A stretch of DNA of 29,948 nt from an uncultured Helicobacter sp. (GCF_937906905.1 NZ_CALERY010000005.1:1-29948), one strand, 5' to 3'. Numbered from the stretch's first letter, positions 16,372 through 26,858 are shown. Notes: a model not told the origin generated them from the letters alone. Made by a program: numbers and translations.

Positions 16372-19300
16372 AGCTCTTCGCCTTGACGACGAAGTTTTTG
16401 TTTTTATATAAGCCTGTGCCCACAGGAATCATTCTGCCTAGCACGACATTTTCCTTCAAGTCCTCTAGGAAATCTTTTTTTGCTGCGATACTTGCTTCTG
16501 TGAGAACTTTGGTTGTCTCTTGGAACGAAGCAGCCGAAATGATAGAATCACTGCTGATAGCTGCTCTTGTAATACCAAGTAGCACAAGCTCTGCAATTGC
16601 AGGTTCGCCACCGAGTTTCATAATACGCTCATTTTCTTCCTTAAAATGACGCTTGCTGACAAGGTCGTTTTCGATAAATCTCGTATTGCCCGGATCGATA
16701 ATGCGCACTTGGCGTAGCATTTGCGAGACAATAACTTCAATATGTTTATCAGCAATATTGACACCTTGCCCTCGATATACTTGTTGCACCTCATTGACAA
16801 TAAAGCGTAGCAGCTCTTTCTCTCCGCCAATACGCAGGATATCATGGCTAGAGGTTACGCCATCTGTGAGCGCTTCACCCGCATGGACAAACTCATCACT
16901 ATGCACCAAAATGCGCTTACTTTTATCGACGAGATATTCATTGACCCGTCCATCTTGTGCTGTGATGATAATGCGATCTTTATTGCGGACAGATTTGCCA
17001 AAACTCACTACTCCATCGATATCTGAGAGAACCGCAGCATATTTTGGCTTGCGTGCTTCAAAGAGCTCCGAAACGCGTGGCAGACCTCCGGTGATGTCGC
17101 GAGATTTCGCCACTGCTTTTGGTGTTTTGGCAAGTTCATCAGCTTTAGCTACTTTCGCTCCCTCGACAATCTCCGCAGCAATCGTCGTATTTGGCTCAAG
17201 TCCATAGCGTCTTATTTCCTTGCTATTTTTGATAATGAGGCTTGGCTTGAGTCCTGATGGGATATAATCGTTGATTTTGAGTTTTTTCTTACCATCAGTT
17301 TTATCTTCCTGCTCTGTCGCAGTGATACCCAAAATAATATCCTCAAATGACACCTCACCATCAATGTCGCTAATGGTAATTGTGTTATAAGAATCCCATG
17401 TCGCAATGAGATTATGCGCAGAATCTACTGGCTCTGCGATAAGTGTATCTGCCTCTACCTCGCTATTATCGGCTACTAGGATTCTTGAGTCTCTTGCGAT
17501 ATAGTGCCTAGTGGCTTCGCGATCATGCGCATCGGCGATTACAGCAAAAATCCCTTTTTCTTGGACAATGTCGCCTTTTTTGAAATCATGCACACGCTCG
17601 AGATGATCGCCCTCTAGGAGGTAATATTTGACCACACCTCTTTCTTTAGAGTAGATCTTTTGGCAAATTGGTGCATTATCCTGCGCGATAATCTCGCTCG
17701 CATATGGAATTCGATTTGGCACATTCCAGCCATCTTTCACGATATCGACAATACTACCACCTTTAGCAACCTTGTAACCACTTTCATGAGCGATGTAGAG
17801 CTTGCCTTCAAGCCGCCCACTCACACCGGCAAGCTCATTTTGTTTCGCGACATCACTTTTGCGGATAGCGTATTTTTTCTCCTGCTTGCTGTTTTTGACC
17901 ATGATGATAATCTCATCATGTGCTGTTTCTATATGCAGTGTCCCATCAAATGGTGCTTTAATCTTTGGTTCAACAACAAGCACAGCTGCATTTCTGCGGT
18001 TGATGACGATATTTTTGCCCTCTTTATTTTTGTAGGTTTTGATATTGTGATAGCGGATAAACCCTTCTTTTTCTGCTCGGATTTCCTTTTCTTCTTGGGT
18101 TCTACTTGCAGTCCCACCCACATGGAATGTTCGTAGCGTAAGCTGGGTCCCAGGCTCACCGATAGATTGTGCTGCGATTACACCAACTGCCTCGCCAGGT
18201 CGCACCATTTTACCCTCACCCAAGTTGATTCCGTAGCATTTAGCACACACACCCTTGGGTGCTTTACAGGTAACAGAATTGCGTATGACAACAGATTTGA
18301 CATTGGCTTCAACAATTCTCCTGGCTGCTTTTTCATCAATCAAAGTCTCGGCACTAAAGAGCACTTCATTGGTAATTGGGTCAATAACATCTGCTGCAAG
18401 CACGCGACCAAACACGCGCTCTTCCAAAGATTCTAATAGCTCGGAGCCATCGATAATATCGCTAATCTCAAGACCCTCGTGCGTGCCGCAGTCTTCGATA
18501 GAGATTTTGGCATTTTGGCTAACATCAATCAGCTTTCTTGTGAGATATCCAGCATTCGCAGTTTTGAGTGCCGTGTCTGCTAGACCCTTCCTTGCGCCGT
18601 GCGTAGAATTAAAATACTCCAGCACATTCAAGCCCTCTTTGAAGTTGGATACAATTGGCGTCTCGATGATCGTGCCATCTGGTTTTGCCATAAGACCGCG
18701 CATAGCAGAGAGCTGGCGAATCTGCGCTGCACTACCTCTCGCCCCAGAATCCGCCATCATATAGATAGAGTTGAAGCCATCTTTATCCTGTGCGATAATG
18801 GTTGCCATTTTGTCGCTTAGCTGCTTGCTCGCCTCTGTCCAGTAGTCAATCGTCTTATTGTAGCGTTCAGCCTCTGTCATCGCACCATGCTCGAAGTCGT
18901 CTTGGAGCTTGCGCACTTTGGCTTGTGCTTGAGCGATAATTTCGCCCTTGTCCTCTGGTATGATAATGTCTGCAGCCGAGATAGAAATCCCAGCCTTTGT
19001 TGCATAAGTGAATCCTAAGTCTTTTAGGTCATCCAAAAATGCTGCTGTAACACCTGTCCCAGCTTCTTTATAGACATAATCAACAAGTGTGCCAATGTCT
19101 TTTTTCTTTAGGACTTTGTTCCACAAATCTGTGGGCACAAAATCTGGCAAAATCGATCGCAAAATCATTCGTCCAGCAGTCGTCGTGATAGGATAGCGAT
19201 TGATAACGGTTTGAATCTTAGCATTGATATCAAGCTCTCCTGCTTCAATAGCAATCATAATCTGGTGAATGTCGCTAAATAGCTTGTGCTCGCCTTTAAC

Positions 19301-22300
19301 ACCCCTTCGCTCAAGTGATAGATAATAGAGTCCAAGCACCATATCTTGGCTTGGCACAGCGACAGCTTTACCACTGGCTGGGAGCAAGATATTCATAGAG
19401 CTTAACATGAGCACTTTGCACTCTGTAATGGCTTCTTGGCTTAGTGGCACATGGATTGCCATCTGGTCCCCGTCAAAGTCCGCGTTGAATGCAGAACATA
19501 CAAGCGGATGAAGCTGAATCGCTTTGCCATCAATGAGCTTTGGGTGGAATGCCTGAATAGACTGCTTATGTAGCGTAGGAGCGCGGTTTAGCAGCACCGG
19601 ATAGCCCTCGACAATTTCTTGCAGACATTCCCACACTTCATTTGTTTTTTGCTCGATCATTTTTTTGGCTTGTTTAAGCGTGCTGGCATAGCCTTTTTCT
19701 TCTAGGCGAGCAAGTAGGTGTGGTTTAAATAGCTCAAGTGCCATACCTTTGGGTAGCCCACACTGATCCATGCGCAAGTTTGGACCCACAACAATAACGC
19801 TTCGTCCCGAGAAATCCACACGCTTACCAAGTAGATTCTGGCGGAATCGTCCTTGCTTACCTTTGATGATCTCAGAGAGCGATTTAAGCGGTCGTTTGTT
19901 TGCGCCTTTTACCGCATTGCTTGCATTTCGTCCATTATCAAATAGCGCATCGACTGCTTCCTGAAGCATGCGTTTTTCATTGCGGACAATAATCTCTGGC
20001 GCATCAATATCCATAAGGCGTTTTAATCGTTGATTGCGGTTAATAACACGACGATAAAGATCATTAACATCGCTCACGGCAAATTTCCCACCATCAAGCG
20101 CTACAAGCGGTCGTAAATCCGGCGGTAACACCGGGAGAACAGTAAGCATCATCCACTCTGGACGATTACCAGAATTCATGAAGTTTTCCACGACTTTGAG
20201 GCGTTTGACAATGCTTTTTTTCTTCGCTTCTGAATTTGTGGCTTTGATCTCTTCACGCAATGTTGTAAGCAATGCGGCAAGATCTAAGTTTTCTAATAGC
20301 TCTTTTACAGCCTCGCCACCCATTTGTGCGACAAAACCTCTGTCATCAAAGCGCTGACTGATATTTTGATATTGCTCTTCGTTTAACACATCGTATTTCA
20401 TTACAGGCTTGGTTGATTCATTATCATAGAATGCTTCACCTGGCTCTTTGACGATATATGCCTCATAATACAACACGCGCTCAAGATCTTTCATCTTCAC
20501 GCCTAGTAATGTCCCAACCCTGCTTGGCAATGAATTGACATACCATGTGTGTGCTACTGGGGTTACAAGCTCGATATGCCCCATTCTGGATCGGCGCACC
20601 TTGGAGCTCGTAACTTCGACACCACATTTTTCGCACACCATACCCTTGTATCGAGGCTTTTTGTATTTACCGCATAGGCACTCATAATCACGCACTGGTC
20701 CAAAGATTTTAGTGCAGAAAAGCCCATCGCGCTCTGGCTTTAGTGTGCGATAGTTGATTGTCTCTGGCTTTTTGACCTCGCCTCTACTCCATGAGCGAAT
20801 CTTCTCTGGACTAGCGAGCACAAGCTGGAATGAGCTAAAATCCTTTGGTCGGTTATCTTCTTTGATCTCAAGAGCTTTTGGATTTCCATTCTCATCAAGC
20901 GTGCCATCAAACACATTGGCATCAAGCGCTAAAGCCTGGAGTTCTTTGATAAGCACATAGAATGTCTCTGGAATCTCAGATTCTCCCACTGGCTCACCTT
21001 TGGTGATAGAGCGATAAGCATTTTCTCGTCCCACAATATCATCGGATTTGAGTGTGAGCATTTCTTTGAGTGTATGTGCTGCACCATAGGCTTCTAGCGC
21101 CCACACTTCCATCTCCCCAAATCTTTGCCCACCAAATAGTGCTTTCCCACCCACTGGCTGCTTGGTAATAATACTATAAGGACCAGTGCTTCTAGCATGA
21201 ACCTTCTCATCGACAAGATGGTGAAGCTTAAGCATATACATATAGCCCACATTGACCTTCTCGCGGATTTTCTCACCTGTCCTACCATCATAAAGCTCGA
21301 CCTTACCATCCATGTCGATTTTTGCTTCTTCAAAAAGCTTATTAAACTTCTCTTGCGTTACACCCTCAAACACCGGGATAGCAAACTTAACTCCATTGCT
21401 CCAGTCTCGGGCATAGTCGAGTAGCTCTGTATCCTTGCAGGCTTTAATAAACTCAAGCATACCAGAATCTTTGTCATTAGTAAGCTCGGCAATTTTTATC
21501 ATTTTTTCCCGTAGCTGCTGGATAAAATCTGCAGACTGACTATCAAGAATGGCATGTAGTTGCTCGCCCAGTCTTTTCCCGACAAGCCCCAAATGCACTT
21601 CCAGAATCTGCCCGATATTCATACGGCTTGGCACACCTAGCGGATTTAGGATAATATCAATAGGCTCGCCATCAGCAGTATAGGGCATATCGACCATAGG
21701 CACAATTGTGCTCACGATACCTTTGTTCCCATGTCGTCCAGCCATTTTATCGCCGACTTTAAGCTTGCGTTTTGTGGCAATATAAATTTTGACCTGTTTA
21801 ACTACACCGCTTGGGAGAATATCGTCTTTTTCTAAAACAGAGAGCTTCTCCTCATGCTCTTCGCCGAGATTCTTCTTTTGCTCTAGGAAATTTGCTTTGA
21901 TTTTTTCATATTTAGTTTGCACGCTCTTAGCATAGCTTTTGATGAGCGTATTTAGAGCAAAGCGATTGATTTTTGCAATTTCACCTTTTGGAACTTTTTG
22001 CCCTTTTTTATATTTCTTGTTATTGATTGTGGCGTCTGCGCTAAGCTCTTCTTTGGCAAGCATGCTACCAACGCGAAGAAGCTCTTCTTTATTAAGCATA
22101 GTAAGCCGATCGTGGTGCTCGATATCAAGTGCGGACTTTTCCTGTTCATATGCGCTTATCGCCCTGGAATCTTTCTCATAGCCTTTTTTTGTAAAGATTT
22201 TTACATCTATGACTGTCCCCTCGAGCGAAGGTGGGCAATAAAGCGATTTATTTACGACATGTCCAGCCTTTTCGCCAAAAATCGCGCGAAGCAATCGTTC

Positions 22301-25021
22301 CTCGGCACTTGGTTTAACCTCGCCTTTTGGAGAGACTTTTCCTACGAGAATCATTCCAGCACTCACATATGTCCCAATTTTCACAATTCCACTTTCATCA
22401 AGGTGTGTGATATCTTCCTCATGGACACCTGGAATATCAGCTGTTATCTCCTCTGTGCCATGCTTCAGTTCCCGTGCTTCAATCTCTTTCTCATAGATAT
22501 GCACTGAAGTAAATGCGTCCTCCTTGATGAGACGCTCACTCACAACAATCGCGTCCTCGAAGTTATATCCATTCCATGGCATGAACGCTACGCGTATGTT
22601 TTTTCCAAGAGCTAGCTCGCCCATATCCATGCTCGCGCCATCTGCGATGATCTGTCCCGCTTGCACAATGTCGCCTTGCTTGACAATAGGGTGCTGCGCG
22701 AAGCATGTGTTTTGATTGGTGCGGAGATTTTTTTGCAATGAATATCCATCAATATACGCACCATTAGAATCCTCGCCTAGAATGTAGATGTTTTTTGCAT
22801 CCACTTTTTCTACAACACCACTGCGAGTCGCTTTAACGGCTTCCCAAGAGTCGCGCGCAATAATCTGCTCAATCCCTGTTCCTACAAGCGGCGCATCGGG
22901 CTTAAGCAGTGGGACGGCTTGGCGTTGCATGTTTGAACCCATAAGGGCGCGGTTAGCATCATCGTGTTCGAGGAATGGAATCAAGCTCGCAGCAACGCCT
23001 ACAAGCATGCGAGGGCTCAAGTCGATATACTCGACTTCTTCAGATTTGTGTAATGCAATCTCTCCACCGCACCGAGCCTCGATGAGTCCATCGGCGATTT
23101 TATTATTAGAATCTAGCTTCGTGCTCGCTGGAGCAATTACCTTGCCATCTTCTTGTGTGGCGGTTAGATATACGATTTCATCAGTTACTTTACCATTGAC
23201 TACTTTTCTGTATGGCGCTTCAATAAAGCCCAGATCATTTACGAGTGTAAATGTCGCAATTGTGTTGATAAGCCCAATATTCTGCCCCTCTGGAGTCTCG
23301 ATAGGGCAGATTCTACCATAATGCGTAGGATGCACATCACGCGCTTCGAACCCCACACGCTCTTTGACAAGTCCGCCCTCACCAAGCGCCGAGAGCCTGC
23401 GTTTATGTGTGATTTCTGAGAGTGGGTTGGTTTGATCCATAAACTGAGAAAGCTGCCCGCCTGTGAAAAACTCCATGATGGTGCTGGTAATCATTTTGGC
23501 ATTGATTAGGTCATGTGGCATCACTGTATCAAATGTCCCACTCATTGTTGTGAGTTTATCTTTGATAGCCTTTTGCATTTTCACAAGCCCTGCATGCAGC
23601 TCATTTGCCAGAAGCTCTCCTATGGCGCGGATTCTGCGGTTACCAAGATTGTCTCGATCATCAATTTTTTCATCACCATTGGCGACTTTCATGAGATAGC
23701 GAGTCGTCTCGATAATATCCTCATGTGTAAGCACGGTAACATAGTTTGGCACACAAAGACCAAGCTTATGATTCATTTTCATTCGACCTACACGAGTTAG
23801 ATCGTATGACTCCGCGTCAAAAAACAATCGGCGCACAAACTGCTTGGCTGCTTCTTTCGTCACAGGCTCTCCAGGGCGCATTACTTTATAGATTCTAATT
23901 GCAGCAAGATCATTCTCATCATCTAACTTCTCTGTCTGGCGTAGAATTTTTAGGGATTCTGTCTCAGCAATAAAAGAATTGATAATCGAAGTATCTACGC
24001 CATTTGCCAAGTCATTAACAATCACGATTTCTTTAACTTTTAGTTCGTTGAGCTTTTTGATTTTGGATTCATCAAGCTGGGATAGGGTATCTAACAAGAT
24101 TTCACCTGTTTTTTTATCTACAACTGGCTCAAACAAATAGCGACTTGCCAGAGTTTCAGCGGGATATTCAATCCAGTCAAGCCCATTATCCTTTAGCTCC
24201 TTGGCTTTTCTGCTGCTTAAACGCTTGCCAGAAGCCACAATAAGCTTACCATTGATATCTCTAATATCAAATTCGACCTTACCTTCAAAATCTGTTGGAT
24301 TAAATTGGATAAGGAATTTGCCTTTTTCAAGCTTTATCTTAAGAAGGGGATAGAACATCTTAAGAATATCAACTTTGCTATACCCTAATGCCCTAAAAAA
24401 CACCGTAGCTGGGACTTTTCTGCGTTTGTTAATTCTCACAAATAGCGTATCTTTAGAATCATATTCGAAATACAGCCAAGAGCCACGATCTGGGATAATC
24501 TGCCCCATATATGTTATTTTAGCTGCTGCATTTTTATTGTCATTTTGCTTAAATATAACACCTGGACTTCTGTGTAGCTGATTTACTACAACACGCTCGA
24601 CACCATTGATGATAAAAGATGTGCGATCTGTCATTAACGGAATCTCGCGAACAAAAATACTTTGCTCTTTGATATCTTTTGGTGCTAGTCTTTCGCCTTT
24701 TTCATCTTTCTCCCATTGAATAAGCTGGACTTTGATTTTGAGCGGTATGGCATAGGTGATACCACGCTCCATAGCCTCGCGGATTGTGTATTTTGGCTTG
24801 CCATATTCGCAGCCGATATATTCAAGTGTGATACGATTTTGCGCATCTTGGATAGGAAATACAGACTTAAACACTTTCTCAATGCCACTTTCTCTGCCAT
24901 CTTTTGCATATAAAAAAGAATCATAGCTGTCTCGCTGCAAAAGCAACAAATCAGGGACTTTCAAACCTTGTTGTTGGGAAAAATCGATACGAAGTCTATT
25001 TTTTATTTCTTTTTTTGACAT
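16361..25021 (-). CDS. rpoBC: fused RNA polymerase beta/beta-prime subunit
   Basis: One frame of 2886 residues encodes both large subunits of RNA polymerase. The beta part (1 to about 1380) has the rifampicin region QLSQFMDQTNPLSEITHKRR (starting about residue 523) with sensitive-type D, H and S positions, the VFMPWNGYNFEDAI-type core and GRHGNKGIVS. The beta-prime part starts near 1388 (PKDFSSFQLVLASPEKIRSW), with zinc cysteines in CLCGKYKKPRYKGMVCEKC, the catalytic NADFDGDQMAIH (about residue 1846), a trigger-loop region near VRPGEAVGVIAAQSIGEPGT and a second zinc cluster (CKAPKGVCAKC). I start at the ATG at 25021 (MSKKEIKNRLRIDF) with AAGGA 8 bases upstream; the frame continues five codons to a TTG that overlaps that site. 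The short linker has no stop, start or binding site, so the fusion is real. Confidence 0.97.
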   Translation of the reverse strand: MSKKEIKNRLRIDFSQQQGLKVPDLLLLQRDSYDSFLYAKDGRESGIEKVFKSVFPIQDAQNRITLEYIGCEYGKPKYTIREAMERGITYAIPLKIKVQLIQWEKDEKGERLAPKDIKEQSIFVREIPLMTDRTSFIINGVERVVVNQLHRSPGVIFKQNDNKNAAAKITYMGQIIPDRGSWLYFEYDSKDTLFVRINKRRKVPATVFFRALGYSKVDILKMFYPLLKIKLEKGKFLIQFNPTDFEGKVEFDIRDINGKLIVASGKRLSSRKAKELKDNGLDWIEYPAETLASRYLFEPVVDKKTGEILLDTLSQLDESKIKKLNELKVKEIVIVNDLANGVDTSIINSFIAETESLKILRQTEKLDDENDLAAIRIYKVMRPGEPVTKEAAKQFVRRLFFDAESYDLTRVGRMKMNHKLGLCVPNYVTVLTHEDIIETTRYLMKVANGDEKIDDRDNLGNRRIRAIGELLANELHAGLVKMQKAIKDKLTTMSGTFDTVMPHDLINAKMITSTIMEFFTGGQLSQFMDQTNPLSEITHKRRLSALGEGGLVKERVGFEARDVHPTHYGRICPIETPEGQNIGLINTIATFTLVNDLGFIEAPYRKVVNGKVTDEIVYLTATQEDGKVIAPASTKLDSNNKIADGLIEARCGGEIALHKSEEVEYIDLSPRMLVGVAASLIPFLEHDDANRALMGSNMQRQAVPLLKPDAPLVGTGIEQIIARDSWEAVKATRSGVVEKVDAKNIYILGEDSNGAYIDGYSLQKNLRTNQNTCFAQHPIVKQGDIVQAGQIIADGASMDMGELALGKNIRVAFMPWNGYNFEDAIVVSERLIKEDAFTSVHIYEKEIEARELKHGTEEITADIPGVHEEDITHLDESGIVKIGTYVSAGMILVGKVSPKGEVKPSAEERLLRAIFGEKAGHVVNKSLYCPPSLEGTVIDVKIFTKKGYEKDSRAISAYEQEKSALDIEHHDRLTMLNKEELLRVGSMLAKEELSADATINNKKYKKGQKVPKGEIAKINRFALNTLIKSYAKSVQTKYEKIKANFLEQKKNLGEEHEEKLSVLEKDDILPSGVVKQVKIYIATKRKLKVGDKMAGRHGNKGIVSTIVPMVDMPYTADGEPIDIILNPLGVPSRMNIGQILEVHLGLVGKRLGEQLHAILDSQSADFIQQLREKMIKIAELTNDKDSGMLEFIKACKDTELLDYARDWSNGVKFAIPVFEGVTQEKFNKLFEEAKIDMDGKVELYDGRTGEKIREKVNVGYMYMLKLHHLVDEKVHARSTGPYSIITKQPVGGKALFGGQRFGEMEVWALEAYGAAHTLKEMLTLKSDDIVGRENAYRSITKGEPVGESEIPETFYVLIKELQALALDANVFDGTLDENGNPKALEIKEDNRPKDFSSFQLVLASPEKIRSWSRGEVKKPETINYRTLKPERDGLFCTKIFGPVRDYECLCGKYKKPRYKGMVCEKCGVEVTSSKVRRSRMGHIELVTPVAHTWYVNSLPSRVGTLLGVKMKDLERVLYYEAYIVKEPGEAFYDNESTKPVMKYDVLNEEQYQNISQRFDDRGFVAQMGGEAVKELLENLDLAALLTTLREEIKATNSEAKKKSIVKRLKVVENFMNSGNRPEWMMLTVLPVLPPDLRPLVALDGGKFAVSDVNDLYRRVINRNQRLKRLMDIDAPEIIVRNEKRMLQEAVDALFDNGRNASNAVKGANKRPLKSLSEIIKGKQGRFRQNLLGKRVDFSGRSVIVVGPNLRMDQCGLPKGMALELFKPHLLARLEEKGYASTLKQAKKMIEQKTNEVWECLQEIVEGYPVLLNRAPTLHKQSIQAFHPKLIDGKAIQLHPLVCSAFNADFDGDQMAIHVPLSQEAITECKVLMLSSMNILLPASGKAVAVPSQDMVLGLYYLSLERRGVKGEHKLFSDIHQIMIAIEAGELDINAKIQTVINRYPITTTAGRMILRSILPDFVPTDLWNKVLKKKDIGTLVDYVYKEAGTGVTAAFLDDLKDLGFTYATKAGISISAADIIIPEDKGEIIAQAQAKVRKLQDDFEHGAMTEAERYNKTIDYWTEASKQLSDKMATIIAQDKDGFNSIYMMADSGARGSAAQIRQLSAMRGLMAKPDGTIIETPIVSNFKEGLNVLEYFNSTHGARKGLADTALKTANAGYLTRKLIDVSQNAKISIEDCGTHEGLEISDIIDGSELLESLEERVFGRVLAADVIDPITNEVLFSAETLIDEKAARRIVEANVKSVVIRNSVTCKAPKGVCAKCYGINLGEGKMVRPGEAVGVIAAQSIGEPGTQLTLRTFHVGGTASRTQEEKEIRAEKEGFIRYHNIKTYKNKEGKNIVINRRNAAVLVVEPKIKAPFDGTLHIETAHDEIIIMVKNSKQEKKYAIRKSDVAKQNELAGVSGRLEGKLYIAHESGYKVAKGGSIVDIVKDGWNVPNRIPYASEIIAQDNAPICQKIYSKERGVVKYYLLEGDHLERVHDFKKGDIVQEKGIFAVIADAHDREATRHYIARDSRILVADNSEVEADTLIAEPVDSAHNLIATWDSYNTITISDIDGEVSFEDIILGITATEQEDKTDGKKKLKINDYIPSGLKPSLIIKNSKEIRRYGLEPNTTIAAEIVEGAKVAKADELAKTPKAVAKSRDITGGLPRVSELFEARKPKYAAVLSDIDGVVSFGKSVRNKDRIIITAQDGRVNEYLVDKSKRILVHSDEFVHAGEALTDGVTSSHDILRIGGEKELLRFIVNEVQQVYRGQGVNIADKHIEVIVSQMLRQVRIIDPGNTRFIENDLVSKRHFKEENERIMKLGGEPAIAELVLLGITRAAISSDSIISAASFQETTKVLTEASIAAKKDFLEDLKENVVLGRMIPVGTGLYKNKNFVVKAKSLES

Positions 25022-25114
25022 AGCAGAATCCTTCAAGAAATATAGTAGAGATAAACACCCTATGAAAATATACTAAATTCCTATACATTTCCATAGAGCG
25101 TCTTAAGCAGATGA

Positions 25115-25138
25115 CCCGAGTAGCTTTTAGCACTCGGG
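25115..25138 (-). promoter_or_regulatory. hairpin in the rplL-rpoBC spacer (attenuator or processing site)
   Basis: In the 143-base spacer, CCCGAGT pairs with ACTCGGG, and the loop extends the stem by GCT/AGC with one bulged base. No T tract follows on the minus strand, so it is not a simple terminator. In E. coli the same spacer holds a partial attenuator and an RNase III site that adjust ribosomal-protein versus polymerase output; a similar role here is inferred from position only. Confidence 0.45.
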
Positions 25139-25164
25139 CAACTATAGTATGAAAGGTTATTGGG

Positions 25165-25542
25165 TTATTTAACCTCAACTTTTGCGCCAGCTTCTTCAAG
25201 TTTTTTCTTGAATGCTTCAGCGTCTTCTTTATTGACACCTTCTTTAAGTGTGTGTGGTGTTTTTTCTGTAGCATCTTTTGCTTCTTTCAAGCCAAGCCCT
25301 GTGATTTCTCGCACAACTTTAATGACATTGATTTTGTTTGCACCAGCATCTACAAGAATCACATTAAAGTCAGTTTTTTCCTCGGCAGCAGCCCCAGCAC
25401 CACCAGCCGCAACTGCACCAGCAACAACTGTGGGCGCCGCACTTACGCCAAACTTCTCTTCAAAAGCTTTCACAAGCTCAGAAAGTTCTAAAACAGAAAG
25501 ACCGCCAATATATTCCAACACATCTTCTTTTGTGATAGCCAT
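25165..25542 (-). CDS. rplL: 50S ribosomal protein L7/L12
   Basis: L7/L12 forms the mobile stalk that recruits GTPase factors such as EF-Tu and EF-G. The 125-residue acidic protein has the N-terminal dimer region (MAITKEDVLEYIGGLSVLEL), an Ala/Gly-rich hinge (about 38-53) and the C-terminal domain (FNVILVDAGANKINVIKVVR, then TGLGLKEAKD). The ATG has AGGAGTG upstream. It follows rplJ by 44 bases and precedes rpoBC. Confidence 0.98.
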   Translation of the reverse strand: MAITKEDVLEYIGGLSVLELSELVKAFEEKFGVSAAPTVVAGAVAAGGAGAAAEEKTDFNVILVDAGANKINVIKVVREITGLGLKEAKDATEKTPHTLKEGVNKEDAEAFKKKLEEAGAKVEVK

Positions 25543-25586
25543 TTTACACTCCTAAGTTCTAAATATGTTCGCTTAGTGTCAAGCAC

Positions 25587-26072
25587 CTACGCATTTTGCT
25601 CTTTTTCTTTTCGCAGATTATCCAAGCCTGTCGCAAAATAGCGAGCTGGAGCTGTCCAAACAGACAAAAGCATACCAATGAGCTCATCTTTGCTGGGTAG
25701 CTTGGAAACAGAGATAACATGGTTCGCATCCACTTGTTGCCCATCAAAACTCCCTGTCTTGATAATGAATTTTTCAGGGTTGGCTTCAGCAAACTTCACT
25801 GCAACTTTAGCAATCGAAATCTGGTCTTCACCCCAGATGAAGATATTTGTATCTTTAATATCCAAATCAGGCATACCAGAATCTTTTAGTGCGATCCGGG
25901 CTAAAGTATTTTTAATCACTTTTACCTTGATCCCAAATTGCCTTGCGTTGCAGCGTAACTGCTCCAGATCCTTGACGCTAATGCCTTTATAATCACACAC
26001 AAGCAGAGCTTGTGCCGATTTAAAATCTTGCGCAAGAAACTGGACAATCTCTTGTTTTTGAGTTCTAGTCAT
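25587..26072 (-). CDS. rplJ: 50S ribosomal protein L10
   Basis: L10 anchors L7/L12 dimers at the base of the ribosomal stalk. The 161-residue protein begins MTRTQKQEIVQFLAQDFKSA and includes the family core (ALLVCDYKGISVKDLEQLR, then VIKNTLARIALKD). I use the ATG at 26072 because a near-perfect AAAGGAGG lies 7 bases upstream; an in-frame extension of 10 codons would overlap this site and the regulatory leader. L10, with L12, usually represses its own message through the leader. Confidence 0.97.
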   Translation of the reverse strand: MTRTQKQEIVQFLAQDFKSAQALLVCDYKGISVKDLEQLRCNARQFGIKVKVIKNTLARIALKDSGMPDLDIKDTNIFIWGEDQISIAKVAVKFAEANPEKFIIKTGSFDGQQVDANHVISVSKLPSKDELIGMLLSVWTAPARYFATGLDNLRKEKEQNA

Positions 26073-26097
26073 CTTTCCTCCTTTCAGACAAAACTTA

Positions 26098-26131
26098 CAC
26101 AAGGTTGTATAATTAAGCTTGCGCCCTTGTG
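26098..26131 (-). promoter_or_regulatory. rplJ leader stem (possible L10 leader)
   Basis: The 81-base rplA-rplJ spacer contains CACAAGG (26131-26125, minus strand) pairing exactly with CCTTGTG (26104-26098) around a 20-base arm, preceded by CTGATGA. In many bacteria the mRNA before rplJ binds the L10-L12 complex at a kink-turn to shut down translation. Position and pairing fit, but I cannot confirm the full consensus. Confidence 0.45.
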
Positions 26132-26153
26132 GTCATCAGTCTAAGATAAAACC

Positions 26154-26858
26154 CTACTTCACATCCATAAGAATCTGCGTATCGAGCCTAACAGCTGGCG
26201 ACATAGTCAGGGACAAAGCACCACCTCGAATAAATTTTCCCTTTGCACTAGAGGGCTTTAGTCTATTGATGGTTTTTACTAGTTCAAGCATATTGTCTTT
26301 TATTTTGTTTTCAGGAAAACTTGCTTTTCCTATTGGTGCATGGATATTCCCCTTTTTATCAACACGAAAATTAACTTGACCACTCTTCGCGTTTGAGACA
26401 GCCTTACTAACATCCATGGTTACAGTGCCTGTTTTTGGGTTTGGCATCAGTCCCTTTGGTCCCAGGATTCTGCCTACTTTACCCACAAGTGCCATCATGT
26501 CAGGTGTTGCAATCACGATGTCAAAATTGATATTACCATTTTTGATTTCTTCAGCTAAATCATCATTGCCAACAACATCGGCACCGGCTTGTTTTGCCTC
26601 ATCGGCTTTGGTTCCCTTGGCAAATACGGCAACACGAACCTTTTTACCTGTTCCATGTGGCAATACAACGGCACCACGAATCATCTGGTCTGCGTGTCTT
26701 GGATCGACACCGAGTCTCAAAGCCAGTTCCACGGTTTCATCGAATTTTGCTGACGCAAGAGACTTTACGGCACTAATTCCAGAATCTATATCGTAGAATC
26801 TATCATTGTCAATTTTCTCAATCAGGCTTTGGATTCTCTTTGTTGTTTTACTTTTCAT
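26154..26858 (-). CDS. rplA: 50S ribosomal protein L1
   Basis: L1 forms the mobile stalk beside the ribosomal E site and can repress its own operon by binding mRNA. The 234-residue product has the two-domain L1 pattern, including KFDETVELALRLGVDPRHAD, GAVVLPHGTGK and the signature VGRILGPKGLMPNPKTGTV. I start at the ATG at 26858, giving the standard L1 length, with GGAG about 10 bases upstream; the frame extends seven codons to a GTG at 26879 that touches the end of rplK. Close spacing implies coupled translation with rplK. Confidence 0.97.
   Translation of the reverse strand: MKSKTTKRIQSLIEKIDNDRFYDIDSGISAVKSLASAKFDETVELALRLGVDPRHADQMIRGAVVLPHGTGKKVRVAVFAKGTKADEAKQAGADVVGNDDLAEEIKNGNINFDIVIATPDMMALVGKVGRILGPKGLMPNPKTGTVTMDVSKAVSNAKSGQVNFRVDKKGNIHAPIGKASFPENKIKDNMLELVKTINRLKPSSAKGKFIRGGALSLTMSPAVRLDTQILMDVK

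Noticed and set aside
16653..17207. Long plus-strand ORF antisense to rpoBC (184 codons)
   Set aside because: Ser/Thr-rich shadow of the beta-prime coding frame, without binding site or recognisable domain.
25022..25036. Five-codon N-terminal extension of RpoBC from a TTG
   Set aside because: The extension would consume the AAGGA ribosome binding site of the ATG at 25021, which gives the expected MSKK start.
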